DNA of 27,302 bases from Lachnospiraceae bacterium (GTDB lineage Bacteria; Bacillota; Clostridia; Lachnospirales; Lachnospiraceae). Positions within the stretch are counted from its first letter, which is position 1. Every line of letters starts with the position of its first letter. Location of the stretch: contig CAAHDV010000242.1 of NCBI GenBank assembly GCA_900770535.1, positions 1-27,302 on the forward strand. The letters run 5' to 3'. A program made the position numbers and the translations under genes. The notes under the pieces are model-generated. The model was not told where the DNA came from, searched no databases, and was given only the letters and a program-made list of their open reading frames with translations. Shown one piece after another: positions 1 through 7,427 of this stretch.

Positions 1-895
1 CAAAGAACACCTCGAACATGGCCCACATGCCCTGCTCCTCCGGCCCAGTATCCTCTGCTGCCCCGTGAAGTACCGCCAGCGTCCCAAGTCCCGCCTCATT
101 GGAAAACACGCCCCTGGCCAGCCCAAAGCGCACGCTCCGTGAAAAGAGAAATCCGGCGATTCCACCGCCTGCGGCTCCGGGTGTCCAGGCTTCTTTTACA
201 ATCTGCAACAGCACCGCCGGAATACGGCGGCGGCACACTGCAAGCACCCACACGGAGAACAGGAAATAAATCCCTGCAGACAGCGGCACAAACCAGGAAG
301 CCATCCGGGAAATGCGCCGGATTCCACCCCACACCACCGCCGCCGTCAGGGCTGTGACCAGAGCCGCCACAATTTCTGTTTTCATGCCGGCTTCATAGCG
401 GAGTGTTTCACTGACCGCATTCGCCTGCACCATGCTGCCCATCCCCAAAGAAGCCAGTACCGCAAACAGCGCGTAAATCAGTCCCATGCTCCGGCAGCCC
501 AGCCCGCGCTCCATAGACACCATGGGGCCGCACTGCCATGCTCCGTCCGGCCCGCGATAACGGTACTTCTGCCCCAGGCTGGTCTCCGCGTAAGCCGTGG
601 CCATGCCGATCAGTGCCGAAACCCAGAGCCAGAACACAGCACCGGGGCCGCCTGCAGTCAGAGCCGTTGCCACGCCGACAATGTTGCCGGTGCCGATGGT
701 AGCTGCCAGGGCAGTACAGGAGGTCCGGAACGCAGAAACCGATATTTTACCCACCGTTCGTTTCCACCAGTACGGCAGTTTCCGGATCTGAAATCCACCG
801 GATTTCACCGTAAAAAACACTCCTGTCCCCAAAAACAAAAACATCGTCCATGGCCCCCAGACGATTTCGTGTAACATCTGCATAGTCTGCTGCAT
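1..895 (-). CDS. Na+/amino-acid (alanine) symporter, AGCS family, C-terminus outside window
   Basis: A secondary transporter that takes up alanine, glycine or a similar small amino acid with Na+ across the cytoplasmic membrane. 298 residues are visible from ATG at 895; the frame runs open off the left edge, so roughly the last third of a usual 450-500-residue AGCS protein is missing. Diagnostic motifs are GTGNIVGVATA (about residues 68-78), and FSNEAGLG (264-271), the family's best-conserved segment. Several hydrophobic spans are present. The start has a plausible GGGGA Shine-Dalgarno five bases upstream. It is divergent to the phospholipase-like gene and shares a 192-bp intergenic region with it. 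The family call is secure; the transported amino acid cannot be told from the sequence. Confidence 0.93.
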   Translation of the reverse strand, partial: MQQTMQMLHEIVWGPWTMFLFLGTGVFFTVKSGGFQIRKLPYWWKRTVGKISVSAFRTSCTALAATIGTGNIVGVATALTAGGPGAVFWLWVSALIGMATAYAETSLGQKYRYRGPDGAWQCGPMVSMERGLGCRSMGLIYALFAVLASLGMGSMVQANAVSETLRYEAGMKTEIVAALVTALTAAVVWGGIRRISRMASWFVPLSAGIYFLFSVWVLAVCRRRIPAVLLQIVKEAWTPGAAGGGIAGFLFSRSVRFGLARGVFSNEAGLGTLAVLHGAAEDTGPEEQGMWAMFEVFF

Positions 896-980
896 GGTTA
901 TCCCCGGATATCAGATTTTCTATTCAGCTTATGCACACGACAGCCTTTATTTGTCACCAAAAGTGCTCCGTCCCCTCGAA

Positions 981-1004
981 TTTTTGCATATAATATGCTA
1001 TAAT
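981..1004 (+). promoter_or_regulatory. Extended -10 promoter element and overlapping 13-bp inverted repeat
   Basis: TATAAT at 999-1004 is preceded by TG plus one base (996-998), a textbook extended -10, about 84 bp before the phospholipase-like start. A second TATAAT lies at 989-994. The 13-mer GCATATAATATGC (986-998) is a perfect inverted repeat around a central A and overlaps both hexamers, so it could be an operator. The -35 region is poor, as expected for an extended -10 promoter. No convincing promoter was seen for the divergent symporter gene. Confidence 0.5.
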
Positions 1005-1087
1005 CCAGCTACGGGAACCGATGTTTTCAGGTTCCATTACATCGTGGATGCTCTATTCAGAGCTTCCTCAGAAAACGAGGTGTTCTT

Positions 1088-2068
1088 ATGCCCGGATTTA
1101 CCACACACTATATTTTAGGAATGAAGGCCTACAACGACCTTCCCAACAACCAGTTAAAATACATCATTGCCAAATACCGCTGGCTCTACCAGCTTGGCCT
1201 GCAGGGACCGGATATATTCTTCTACAACATCCCCATCCTGCGCCACCGGGACTACCGCAACGTAGGCTCCTATATGCATGAGCATCACATTCAGGACTTC
1301 TTTGTCTGTTACCTGCGTCATTTGAGTGAAATCAAATCCCGGCAGCAGAGAGAAGAGGGACTGGCTTACTTCTGCGGCTACTTAAACCACTATATCGGGG
1401 ACTCCATCTGCCATCCTTACGTGTACGGGCGCATCGGCTACGATGCCAAAGCGCCAAACAGCCAGGCCCACGGCCGCCACGCTGCCCTGGAAAATGACAT
1501 CGATGCGATCCTCCTCTGGAAGTACAAGCACAAAAAACCGTCCCAGTTCAATCAGGCCGCCACCATCTGTTTAAACGGCATGGAGACCCAGTTCATCTCC
1601 CGGTTCCTGGCTGAATGCATCAACGAGGCTTACTATCCCATCACCTACAGTAACAACTTTCAGGTGACCCCGGCCATGATCCACCGCTCCATCCTGGCTC
1701 TGCGCTTCGGCTGCCGCACCCTGGCAGACCCAAAAGGATCCAAACGCAACAAAATTGCCTTCGTGGAAAAACTGGTTCTGAAAAAGCCGGTGGCATCGCA
1801 GAAGCTGGTCACGGATGAGATCAATAACCCGCGGGAAGTCTTAAACATCGACCACGACATCTGGTGCAATCCCTGGGACCGCAGGCTTGCCTCCAAAGCC
1901 TCCTTCCCGGATCTGTTTCGCCAGTGTCTGCACAAGAGCAGCAATGTCTACGCCATCATCAACTCCTATCTCACCGGCGAACTGCCTTCCAACCGGGAAA
2001 GCATGGACCGACTGTTAGATGAACTGGGCAGCTACTCCTATCACAGCGGACTTTTTGTTCCGGATTAA
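1088..2068 (+). CDS. Zinc-dependent phospholipase C family protein (PF00882-like), probably cytosolic
   Basis: 326 residues resembling the zinc-dependent phospholipase C/S1-P1 nuclease-like fold. The ligand pattern of the family is visible in order: H7, D42 (in LQGPDIFFY), H64 (YMHEHH), H101 and D105 (NHYIGD), H109, then H131 and E135 (HAALE), matching the spacing HxxxD and HxxxE of the Bacillus cereus enzyme. Unlike secreted phospholipase C there is no signal peptide, so the mature N-terminal Trp ligand of the classical enzyme cannot be produced; the protein starts MPGFTTHY. The C-terminal half has no recognisable domain. ATG at 1088 follows a GAGG seven bases upstream. It stands alone, ending at the terminator at 2082-2131. 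Substrate unknown; phospholipid or phosphate-ester hydrolysis is inferred from the fold only. Confidence 0.85.
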   Translation: MPGFTTHYILGMKAYNDLPNNQLKYIIAKYRWLYQLGLQGPDIFFYNIPILRHRDYRNVGSYMHEHHIQDFFVCYLRHLSEIKSRQQREEGLAYFCGYLNHYIGDSICHPYVYGRIGYDAKAPNSQAHGRHAALENDIDAILLWKYKHKKPSQFNQAATICLNGMETQFISRFLAECINEAYYPITYSNNFQVTPAMIHRSILALRFGCRTLADPKGSKRNKIAFVEKLVLKKPVASQKLVTDEINNPREVLNIDHDIWCNPWDRRLASKASFPDLFRQCLHKSSNVYAIINSYLTGELPSNRESMDRLLDELGSYSYHSGLFVPD

Positions 2069-2081
2069 TCACTTTAAGAAC

Positions 2082-2131
2082 AAAACAGCGCCGATACGGA
2101 ATCTTTTTGTTCCATACCGGCGCTGTTTTTC
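2082..2131. terminator. Bidirectional intrinsic terminator between convergent genes
   Basis: AAACAGCGCCG (from 2083) pairs with CGGCGCTGTTT, extended by a further eight positions across a short loop, and is followed rightward by a T run (2125-2130). Read leftward, the two imperfect positions become G-U pairs, so the stem is complete for the transporter transcript, which then ends in TTTTGTTCTT. It separates the rightward phospholipase-like gene (stop at 2068) from the leftward symporter gene (stop at 2144). Confidence 0.85.
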
Positions 2132-2143
2132 TATATGCGGATT

Positions 2144-3634
2144 TTACTGTTCCGGATAATCTTTTCCGAACCAGGTGGCAATGATGCCATACGGTGTTTT
2201 CGGAGTTACCAGAGAAACTACCACCATAATGACGGTGGAAAGAAGTGTTGCCATAACTGCCGCGTTCATTCCAAGAGATAACGGGAGGATGCCCTTATCA
2301 ATCAGAAGGAACAGTGCAATGCCGCTGATGATTCCGGCTACTGCGCCGTACTCATTGGCTGGTTTCCAGAACAGGCCTAACAGCAGTACATGGAAGAAGG
2401 CTACGGTCATACCACCACTTGCGTAGGTAATCAGAGAAGCCAGAAGTTCCGGCGGATCACATGCAAACAGGAATACAATGATTGCAACTACGATGATGCT
2501 GCACATATTCAGCTTCTTAACGGTTTCCGGTTTTGCATTCGGATTAATGAGTTTGCTGTATACATCACTTACAAAAGTACCTGCAAGGGAAACTACCATT
2601 CCGCCTACGGAAGACTGAACCGCGCCGCACACACCGGCAAGAACCAGTCCTGCTGCCCACGGCGGCATTGCCGTAACAGCCAGAGTCGGAATTCCAAGAT
2701 CCGGGGTTGCAAGAGTTCCCTCCGGAAAGAGGTACTTAATCGTAAAGCAAAGTCCATTTAAGCCTAACAGCCAGATTGCCACAACCACAGTTCCGACCTT
2801 GATTGCCTGATGCAGGGTGCGGGAATCTTTATACGTCAGTGCCGTCATGGTAACATGCGGCAGGGTAAAGGTAGCCATGCCCCAGAGGAACGCAAAGGAG
2901 AATACCATTCCGACGCCCTTCACCGGCATGAACCACTCTGGTTGCTGCTCAATCAGCGCCTGAATCGTTCCGGTATAGCTGAGACCAGTACTGCGGATTC
3001 CCATGAAGAACAGGATGATAACAGATACCGTCATGACAATACCCTGAATGACAATTGCTGTTGCTACGCCCTTGATACCACCCGTAACAGCCGCAATGAT
3101 TACCAGAACGGTAAAGATTGCCAGTCCAATACGGTAATCCTGTCCGGTCAGGATCTGGAAAATACGTCCGCCGCCCGTGATGGTGGAAACCGCAAAGGCT
3201 CCCAGGAAGAACAGTACAACAAAGCTGCATAAAAAGCCAACCAGCTTGTTCTTATTATAGCGGTGCATCAAAAGTTCCACAAAGGTCTGGGAATTAGTTC
3301 TGCGGGCTACAATACCCACACGTTTACCGATCAGTCCCAGTACCATGAAGTTGGAACACATGGACCAGAAACAGCACACCATCCAGATAGCGCCGAAGGT
3401 ATAAGTAAAGCCCGGCACTCCCATGAACACACCTGCTCCCGCAACGCCTGCGGAAACCATCATGGCAGTCATCAGAATACCACCGTCACGTCCTCCGGTA
3501 TAAAACTTACTGATATAGTCTCCCTTTCCTTCTTTCATAGCCCGCCGGGAATAAAGACTATACCCCAGCAGCAGGATCGTATAAATTGCAAACACAACTA
3601 CAATCGTAGTTCTTGTACTACTCGACATTTCCAT
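2144..3634 (-). CDS. Sodium:solute symporter (SSS family), PanF-like
   Basis: A 496-residue polytopic membrane protein of the solute:sodium symporter family, closest in feel to the sodium/pantothenate symporter PanF: the stretch ending PGFTYTFG, the IGKRVGIVARR segment, the NSQTFVELL segment and the GGGRIF segment all have PanF counterparts. About 12-13 hydrophobic spans are evident. ATG at 3634 follows AGGGGG about nine bases upstream; a second ATG two codons later is possible. It is the last gene of the leftward operon, 27 bp after the DUF997-like gene, the usual partner of PanF-type transporters. Because the operon also encodes a CoA-transferase and a crotonase, the cargo is more likely a carboxylate that is then activated with CoA than pantothenate; this is inference. 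Confidence 0.92.
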   Translation of the reverse strand: MEMSSSTRTTIVVVFAIYTILLLGYSLYSRRAMKEGKGDYISKFYTGGRDGGILMTAMMVSAGVAGAGVFMGVPGFTYTFGAIWMVCCFWSMCSNFMVLGLIGKRVGIVARRTNSQTFVELLMHRYNKNKLVGFLCSFVVLFFLGAFAVSTITGGGRIFQILTGQDYRIGLAIFTVLVIIAAVTGGIKGVATAIVIQGIVMTVSVIILFFMGIRSTGLSYTGTIQALIEQQPEWFMPVKGVGMVFSFAFLWGMATFTLPHVTMTALTYKDSRTLHQAIKVGTVVVAIWLLGLNGLCFTIKYLFPEGTLATPDLGIPTLAVTAMPPWAAGLVLAGVCGAVQSSVGGMVVSLAGTFVSDVYSKLINPNAKPETVKKLNMCSIIVVAIIVFLFACDPPELLASLITYASGGMTVAFFHVLLLGLFWKPANEYGAVAGIISGIALFLLIDKGILPLSLGMNAAVMATLLSTVIMVVVSLVTPKTPYGIIATWFGKDYPEQ

Positions 3635-3661
3635 AAAAGCCTGCCCCCTTTCTCCCCGGCA

Positions 3662-3991
3662 TTATTTCTTCTCTCTTGGTTTTACAGTTCCATGCTCCGT
3701 GATATCCATATCCCGATAAACAAATGTGGTAATCAGGATTACGGCAACTACCATGCCGATCAGAAGGCAGATCTGGCAGAAAATCCAGAGCGGGAAGCCA
3801 AAGACATACGTATAATGCTGCGGATCAGGTCCGTTCATCATGTACAGGTTCATAATCATCAGAACGGTAAATACACAGAAGGTTCCGATGGTAACCCAGA
3901 ATTCCTTTGCGGTCTGTACAAAGCGCTCATCCGGCTCAATTTCAGAAAACTCATAATCACGACTCTTCGGATCTATTTCTCTTTTCCCCAT
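3662..3991 (-). CDS. Small membrane protein, DUF997/YhdT-like, symporter partner
   Basis: 109 residues with two hydrophobic spans (about residues 33-52 and 65-90) around the loop NGPDPQHYTYVFGFPLW, and charged ends. The FGFPLW motif at the start of the second span and the position immediately before a PanF-like symporter match the DUF997 (YhdT) family, which typically accompanies such transporters and may help their assembly or activity. ATG at 3991 follows GAGG by seven bases. It is 27 bp downstream of the crotonase gene and 27 bp upstream of the symporter gene, so all are almost certainly co-transcribed. The family assignment is by size, topology, motif and neighbour rather than by full alignment. 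Confidence 0.72.
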   Translation of the reverse strand: MGKREIDPKSRDYEFSEIEPDERFVQTAKEFWVTIGTFCVFTVLMIMNLYMMNGPDPQHYTYVFGFPLWIFCQICLLIGMVVAVILITTFVYRDMDITEHGTVKPREKK

Positions 3992-4018
3992 ATGTAATCC
4001 TCTCTGCCAATATGGCTT

Positions 4019-4786
4019 TTATTTTCCGTTAAATTCCGGTGCTCTCTTCTCAGTAAATGCTGCGATTGCTTCCTTGAAATCATGAGAATACATCATGTTA
4101 TCCATGAAACTGTTCTGTTCTACCATGAACTGGTCATACAGGCGGGCATCCAGGTTGCGGCAGAAGTTCTGCTTGAAGATGCTGACTGCGCGGTAGCAGG
4201 ATGCGGCCATCTCATGGGCAAATTTATCTGCCTCATCCCAAACCTCTGCCTTCGGAACAACCTTCATAACAGTGCCGTACTGATACAGCTCCTCTGCCGT
4301 AACCGGATTGCCGGTAAATGCCATCCATTTTGCCTTATGTAACGGAACGATCATGCGGGCAAATACGCCTGCTGCCGGGATACCGAGTTTTACTTCCGGA
4401 ATTCCGAACTTCACGCCCTCGCCTGCGATAATAAAGTCACTGGCTGCCGCGATACACATGCCTGCGCCCATTGCCGCGCCCTGAACCGCGCAGATAACCG
4501 GCTTCTTGCAATCCCACACGGCACCAGCTGCCTTGCCGCAGCACTCTGCGGAGTAGTTTGCCTTGGTGCGGGAATCAAAGGAATCAAATGCGCCGATATC
4601 ATTTCCGCCGCAGAAGATCTTTCCATTGGCACGAACCACAACAACCGCAACATCATCACGCTCGCCCAGTTCCAGAAGGGTATTTGCAAACTCTACATAC
4701 ATCTCGTTTACAAATGCGTTTGCCGGTCCTCTGTTTAAGGTTACATAAGCAATTTTATCTTTTACTTCCATTAAAATATCTGACAT
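4019..4786 (-). CDS. Enoyl-CoA hydratase/isomerase (crotonase) family protein
   Basis: 255 residues, the normal length for a crotonase. The oxyanion-hole segments are present: IFCGGNDIGAF (57-67) and QGAAMGAGMC (102-111). In classical enoyl-CoA hydratase two glutamates act on the alpha/beta carbons; here the second is kept (E131 in FGIPEVKLG) but the first position, the E of GGGCEL in hydratases, reads Cys (C111). Single-glutamate crotonases include isomerases, dehydratases, hydrolases and lyases, so a plain hydratase role should not be assumed. ATG at 4786 follows GGAGGG. It lies 33 bp after the CoA-transferase gene and probably acts on the CoA thioester that enzyme makes. The acyl chain is unknown. 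Confidence 0.92.
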   Translation of the reverse strand: MSDILMEVKDKIAYVTLNRGPANAFVNEMYVEFANTLLELGERDDVAVVVVRANGKIFCGGNDIGAFDSFDSRTKANYSAECCGKAAGAVWDCKKPVICAVQGAAMGAGMCIAAASDFIIAGEGVKFGIPEVKLGIPAAGVFARMIVPLHKAKWMAFTGNPVTAEELYQYGTVMKVVPKAEVWDEADKFAHEMAASCYRAVSIFKQNFCRNLDARLYDQFMVEQNSFMDNMMYSHDFKEAIAAFTEKRAPEFNGK

Positions 4787-4819
4787 ATCTCTTCCCTCCG
4801 TTTTTTATGATTATTGTGT

Positions 4820-6388
4820 TCAGCCTTCCATAATTGCCTTTAGGCCACCCCAGTCTTCCTGGAACAATGCTGCATCCATTTCCTTTAAATTCGGGGAAAT
4901 GATCGGCTTGAAATCCATATTTGCCAGAATGTCTTTCTCCAGGTCAATGCCAGGTGCGATTTCTGTAAGCATCAGGCCATCTTTTGTCAGTTCAAATACA
5001 CCACGCTCCGTGATATACATAACTTCCTGGCCGGATTCTACTGCATAATCACCACTGAAGGTTACCTGGCCAACTTTGGATACGAACTTGCGGAACTTAC
5101 CTTCATTTACAATGTGGATCTTTCCGTCTTTTACTTCGGTCTGCAGCTTGCCTGCCATAAAGGCGCCACAGAAAATAACTTTCTTTGTCGGCTGTGTGAT
5201 ATCGATGAATCCGCCCGGGCCGTTAAAGCGAGGGCCAAATTTGCTGACATTGACATTTCCGCGTTCATCGGTCTCCGCGAGTCCAAGGAACGCAGCTCCA
5301 AGTCCGCCGCCACAATACCAGGTGAACTGTACATCTTCATCCAGGAAGCACTCCGGATTCCAGCAGTTTCCGAATGCTTTTCCGGTAATGGCAACGCCGC
5401 CAACGGTTCCGGACTCACTGGTTAAAGTAACATATTTCCCACACTTTTCCTCGTTTACAACAGACGCAATATTCTGTGGGATACCGATACCAAGATTGAT
5501 GCTGGTTCCTGCCTTTAACTCCATAGCCGCACGGCGGGCAATCACTTTCGCTTCCGTTAACGGCAGTTTCGGAAATTCGGCCAGATCTGCCTTTACATTT
5601 CCTGCCATAGCCGGATTGTAAGCAGATGCCTCATTCTGCTGATGGGTATGAATATCTTCATTGATCACAACATAGTCGATAAAGATTCCCGGAACATGAA
5701 CGGTTCTCGGATGGATGGTTCCTGCCGCAGCCTTATATTTTGCCTGTGCGATAACAATGCCGCCGCACTGCTTCACTGCCATTGCCAGGGAGAGGGCTTC
5801 ACTGTTGATACTCTCCTCCTCGAAGGTCAGGTTTCCATGGGTATCTACGGTGGTTCCGCGGATCAGTCCCACATTCAGCACCGGCTTCGGATAGAACAGA
5901 TACTCTTCGCCCTCAAAATCAATCACCTTACAGATATCTTCCTTGGATACCTGATTTACCTTGCTGCCCTCCAGACGCGGATCCGCATAGGTTTTCAGTC
6001 CGATTTTGGTCATCAAGCCCGGACGGCCAATTGCGATCTCATGATACATATGAAGGATATTTCCCATTGGCCAGCAATACGCTTCAATCTTATTTGTATT
6101 ACACAGTTCCATGATTTTCGGGGATGCTCCTAAAAATCCTCCGTTCCAGCGTTTCAGCATTCCCTCATGTGCCCAGTGATCCCAGCCGTATTCGGTGATC
6201 GGGTTGTTTCCCTGGTGCGCGCCATAGAAAAGCGTCAGATTTTTGGGTTCTCCGGTTTCCAGAAATCTGGCTTCCGTGGAGCGAATTACATCCTCACAAA
6301 GTCCCATCAGTGCCATTCCTGCGGAAGCAACGGTATCATTGCTTTTAATCAATTCTGCTGCTTCCTTTGCTGTAACAAATCCTTTCAC
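4820..6388 (-). CDS. Class I acyl-CoA:carboxylate CoA-transferase, YdiF/propionate CoA-transferase type
   Basis: About 522 residues in one fused alpha-beta CoA-transferase chain, as in E. coli YdiF and clostridial propionate CoA-transferase. The catalytic glutamate is expected in TSESGTVGG (E about 325 counting from the chosen start), with the downstream GGGLGAAFLG oxyanion region, GPGGFIDI, and the C-terminal YITERGVF and IAPGIDLEKDIL blocks also conserved in YdiF. Start: AAGGAGG at 6396-6402 is only one base from the GTG at 6394 but seven from the in-frame GTG at 6388, so 6388 is preferred. It is the first gene of the leftward operon and would activate an imported carboxylate using a donor such as acetyl-CoA. 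Substrate preference is not readable. Confidence 0.95.
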   Translation of the reverse strand: MKGFVTAKEAAELIKSNDTVASAGMALMGLCEDVIRSTEARFLETGEPKNLTLFYGAHQGNNPITEYGWDHWAHEGMLKRWNGGFLGASPKIMELCNTNKIEAYCWPMGNILHMYHEIAIGRPGLMTKIGLKTYADPRLEGSKVNQVSKEDICKVIDFEGEEYLFYPKPVLNVGLIRGTTVDTHGNLTFEEESINSEALSLAMAVKQCGGIVIAQAKYKAAAGTIHPRTVHVPGIFIDYVVINEDIHTHQQNEASAYNPAMAGNVKADLAEFPKLPLTEAKVIARRAAMELKAGTSINLGIGIPQNIASVVNEEKCGKYVTLTSESGTVGGVAITGKAFGNCWNPECFLDEDVQFTWYCGGGLGAAFLGLAETDERGNVNVSKFGPRFNGPGGFIDITQPTKKVIFCGAFMAGKLQTEVKDGKIHIVNEGKFRKFVSKVGQVTFSGDYAVESGQEVMYITERGVFELTKDGLMLTEIAPGIDLEKDILANMDFKPIISPNLKEMDAALFQEDWGGLKAIMEG

Positions 6389-6427
6389 TTCCACTCCTCC
6401 TTCGTTATTTTTTTATCATTTATCATA

Positions 6428-6433
6428 ATTATA
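6428..6433 (-). promoter_or_regulatory. -10 box of the CoA-transferase operon, without a matching -35
   Basis: On the minus strand a perfect TATAAT reads from 6433 to 6428, about 40 bp before the GTG start. At 17-bp spacing the -35 position is only A/T-rich and unlike TTGACA. A good -10 with a poor -35 is typical of activator-dependent promoters, which fits the divergent LuxR-type regulator. The sequence was checked for a sigma-54 -24/-12 pair and none was convincing. Confidence 0.5.
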
Positions 6434-6508
6434 CAAAATCTCGCAAAAATTTATATGGATTTTCTGTTTCTTTTCCCGGAATCCCAGTTCCATTTTCCGT
6501 GCATTTAT

Positions 6509-6548
6509 ACTGCAAAATTAGCAGTTTTTTTGACAAAATAGCAGTTTT
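6509..6548. repeat. Direct repeat and dyad in the divergent regulatory region
   Basis: CAAAATTAGCAGTTTT (6513-6528) and CAAAATAGCAGTTTT (6534-6548) are near-identical direct repeats whose GCAG cores lie exactly 20 bp apart, about two helical turns. The first copy also forms a dyad, ACTGC (6509-6513) with GCAGT (6521-6525). The second copy overlaps the -35/spacer of the regulator's own promoter. This is a good candidate operator for the LuxR-type protein, controlling itself and the divergent operon. Confidence 0.5.
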
Positions 6549-6558
6549 GTGGTACATT
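6530..6558 (+). promoter_or_regulatory. Sigma-A promoter of the LuxR-type regulator
   Basis: A perfect TTGACA (-35) at 6530-6535 and TACATT (-10) at 6553-6558 are separated by 17 bp; TG plus one base precedes the -10, giving an extended -10. It ends 30 bp before the chosen start of the regulator gene. The repeat half-sites overlap it, suggesting autoregulation. Confidence 0.7.
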
Positions 6559-6588
6559 ATATACAGTGTTTATGGAAGGATGGGCTTT

Positions 6589-7377
6589 ATGGCAGAAAAT
6601 TTACTTAACTACGAATGGCAGGCGCTCTCGCAGCTTATCTACCGCATGAACCGCTGCAAAGACTATACAGAATTTTCCAGAACAATTCTTGAACAGATTC
6701 AAGGTATCATTCCCTTTTCCCAGGGTCTTGTGTTTAAAGCATCCAGAACAAACGGCAGTATTGCCTTAAGCAATGCCGCTATCGTTCCCCAAACTCTGGA
6801 ATTGCAATATTATGTTGATAAATATATGACCGGATCCTACTCTCCGCGCTGGACTTCCTATTTAAACAGTCCCTGGAGCAGCGTATTCCGTTATTCCAAT
6901 ATCACCCCGGACAATACCTGGACTAATACTCCAATTTATACAGATATTTTAAAGCCACAGGATCTGTACTACGCAATCTATATGACCTTTGTCCATCGCG
7001 ACCAGCCACTTGGCGCCATTGCCGTCTGGCGGAAAAAAGGACAGGAGGACTTCAGTGACCGGGAACTGTTTATGCTGGAAATGCTGAAGATCCATATCGA
7101 GCTGAAGCTGTTCTATCTTTTAAACTTTGAAGTAACGCCAAAGACCTTTTCCGCATATTCCAAACGTTCCAATCTGACTCAGTTCGCAGAGGAAAAGGGG
7201 CTTACCAAACGGGAACTGGAGATTCTTCAGCTGATGAACAATGGAAAAAACGGACCTGATATCTGTGAGCAGCTTTACATCAGCGATTCCACGCTGAGAA
7301 AACATGTCCATAACATTTACCAGAAGCTGGGCGTCAAAAACCGTGTTCAGCTTCTGCAGTCGCTCAAAAGAATATAA
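6589..7377 (+). CDS. LuxR-family transcriptional regulator with N-terminal sensory domain
   Basis: 262 residues. The C-terminus is a clear LuxR/GerE helix-turn-helix (about 203-259): GLTKRELEILQLMNNGKNGPD followed by ISDSTLRKHVHNIYQKLGV. Residues 1-180 resemble a GAF-like sensor (IPFSQGLVF, PLGAIAVWR, FSDRELFMLEML) and would bind a small ligand; no phosphoacceptor receiver domain is seen. Start: GGAAGG at 6574-6579 abuts the ATG at 6580 but is nine bases from the in-frame ATG at 6589, so 6589 is used. The gene is divergent to the CoA-transferase operon, whose promoter lacks a -35, and is its likely ligand-responsive activator. The ligand may be the pathway's substrate or its CoA ester. Confidence 0.92.
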   Translation: MAENLLNYEWQALSQLIYRMNRCKDYTEFSRTILEQIQGIIPFSQGLVFKASRTNGSIALSNAAIVPQTLELQYYVDKYMTGSYSPRWTSYLNSPWSSVFRYSNITPDNTWTNTPIYTDILKPQDLYYAIYMTFVHRDQPLGAIAVWRKKGQEDFSDRELFMLEMLKIHIELKLFYLLNFEVTPKTFSAYSKRSNLTQFAEEKGLTKRELEILQLMNNGKNGPDICEQLYISDSTLRKHVHNIYQKLGVKNRVQLLQSLKRI

Positions 7378-7378
7378 C

Positions 7379-7427
7379 AAAAGATGGAGACCGGCAATCC
7401 TTATCGGATCACCTGGTCTCCATCTTT
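7379..7427. terminator. Hairpin terminator shared by convergent genes, inside the 3' end of the leftward gene
   Basis: AAAGATGGAGACC (from 7380) pairs perfectly over 13 bp with GGTCTCCATCTTT (7415-7427). Leftward it is followed by TTTTGTTATATT, a good U tract; rightward only TTT. It begins just after the regulator stop (7377) and covers the last eight or so codons and stop (7401) of the hydrolase gene. Confidence 0.75.

Noticed and set aside
3263-3997. A 244-codon rightward open frame
   Set aside because: It is antisense to the PanF-like and DUF997-like genes, whose membrane spans and motifs are clear; its own translation is unlike a real protein.
6388-6540. A sigma-54 promoter for the CoA-transferase operon
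   Set aside because: LuxR-type control and the GG- and GC-like pairs in this stretch prompted a check, but no GG-N10-GC pair with acceptable flanks was found, whereas a perfect sigma-A -10 is present.
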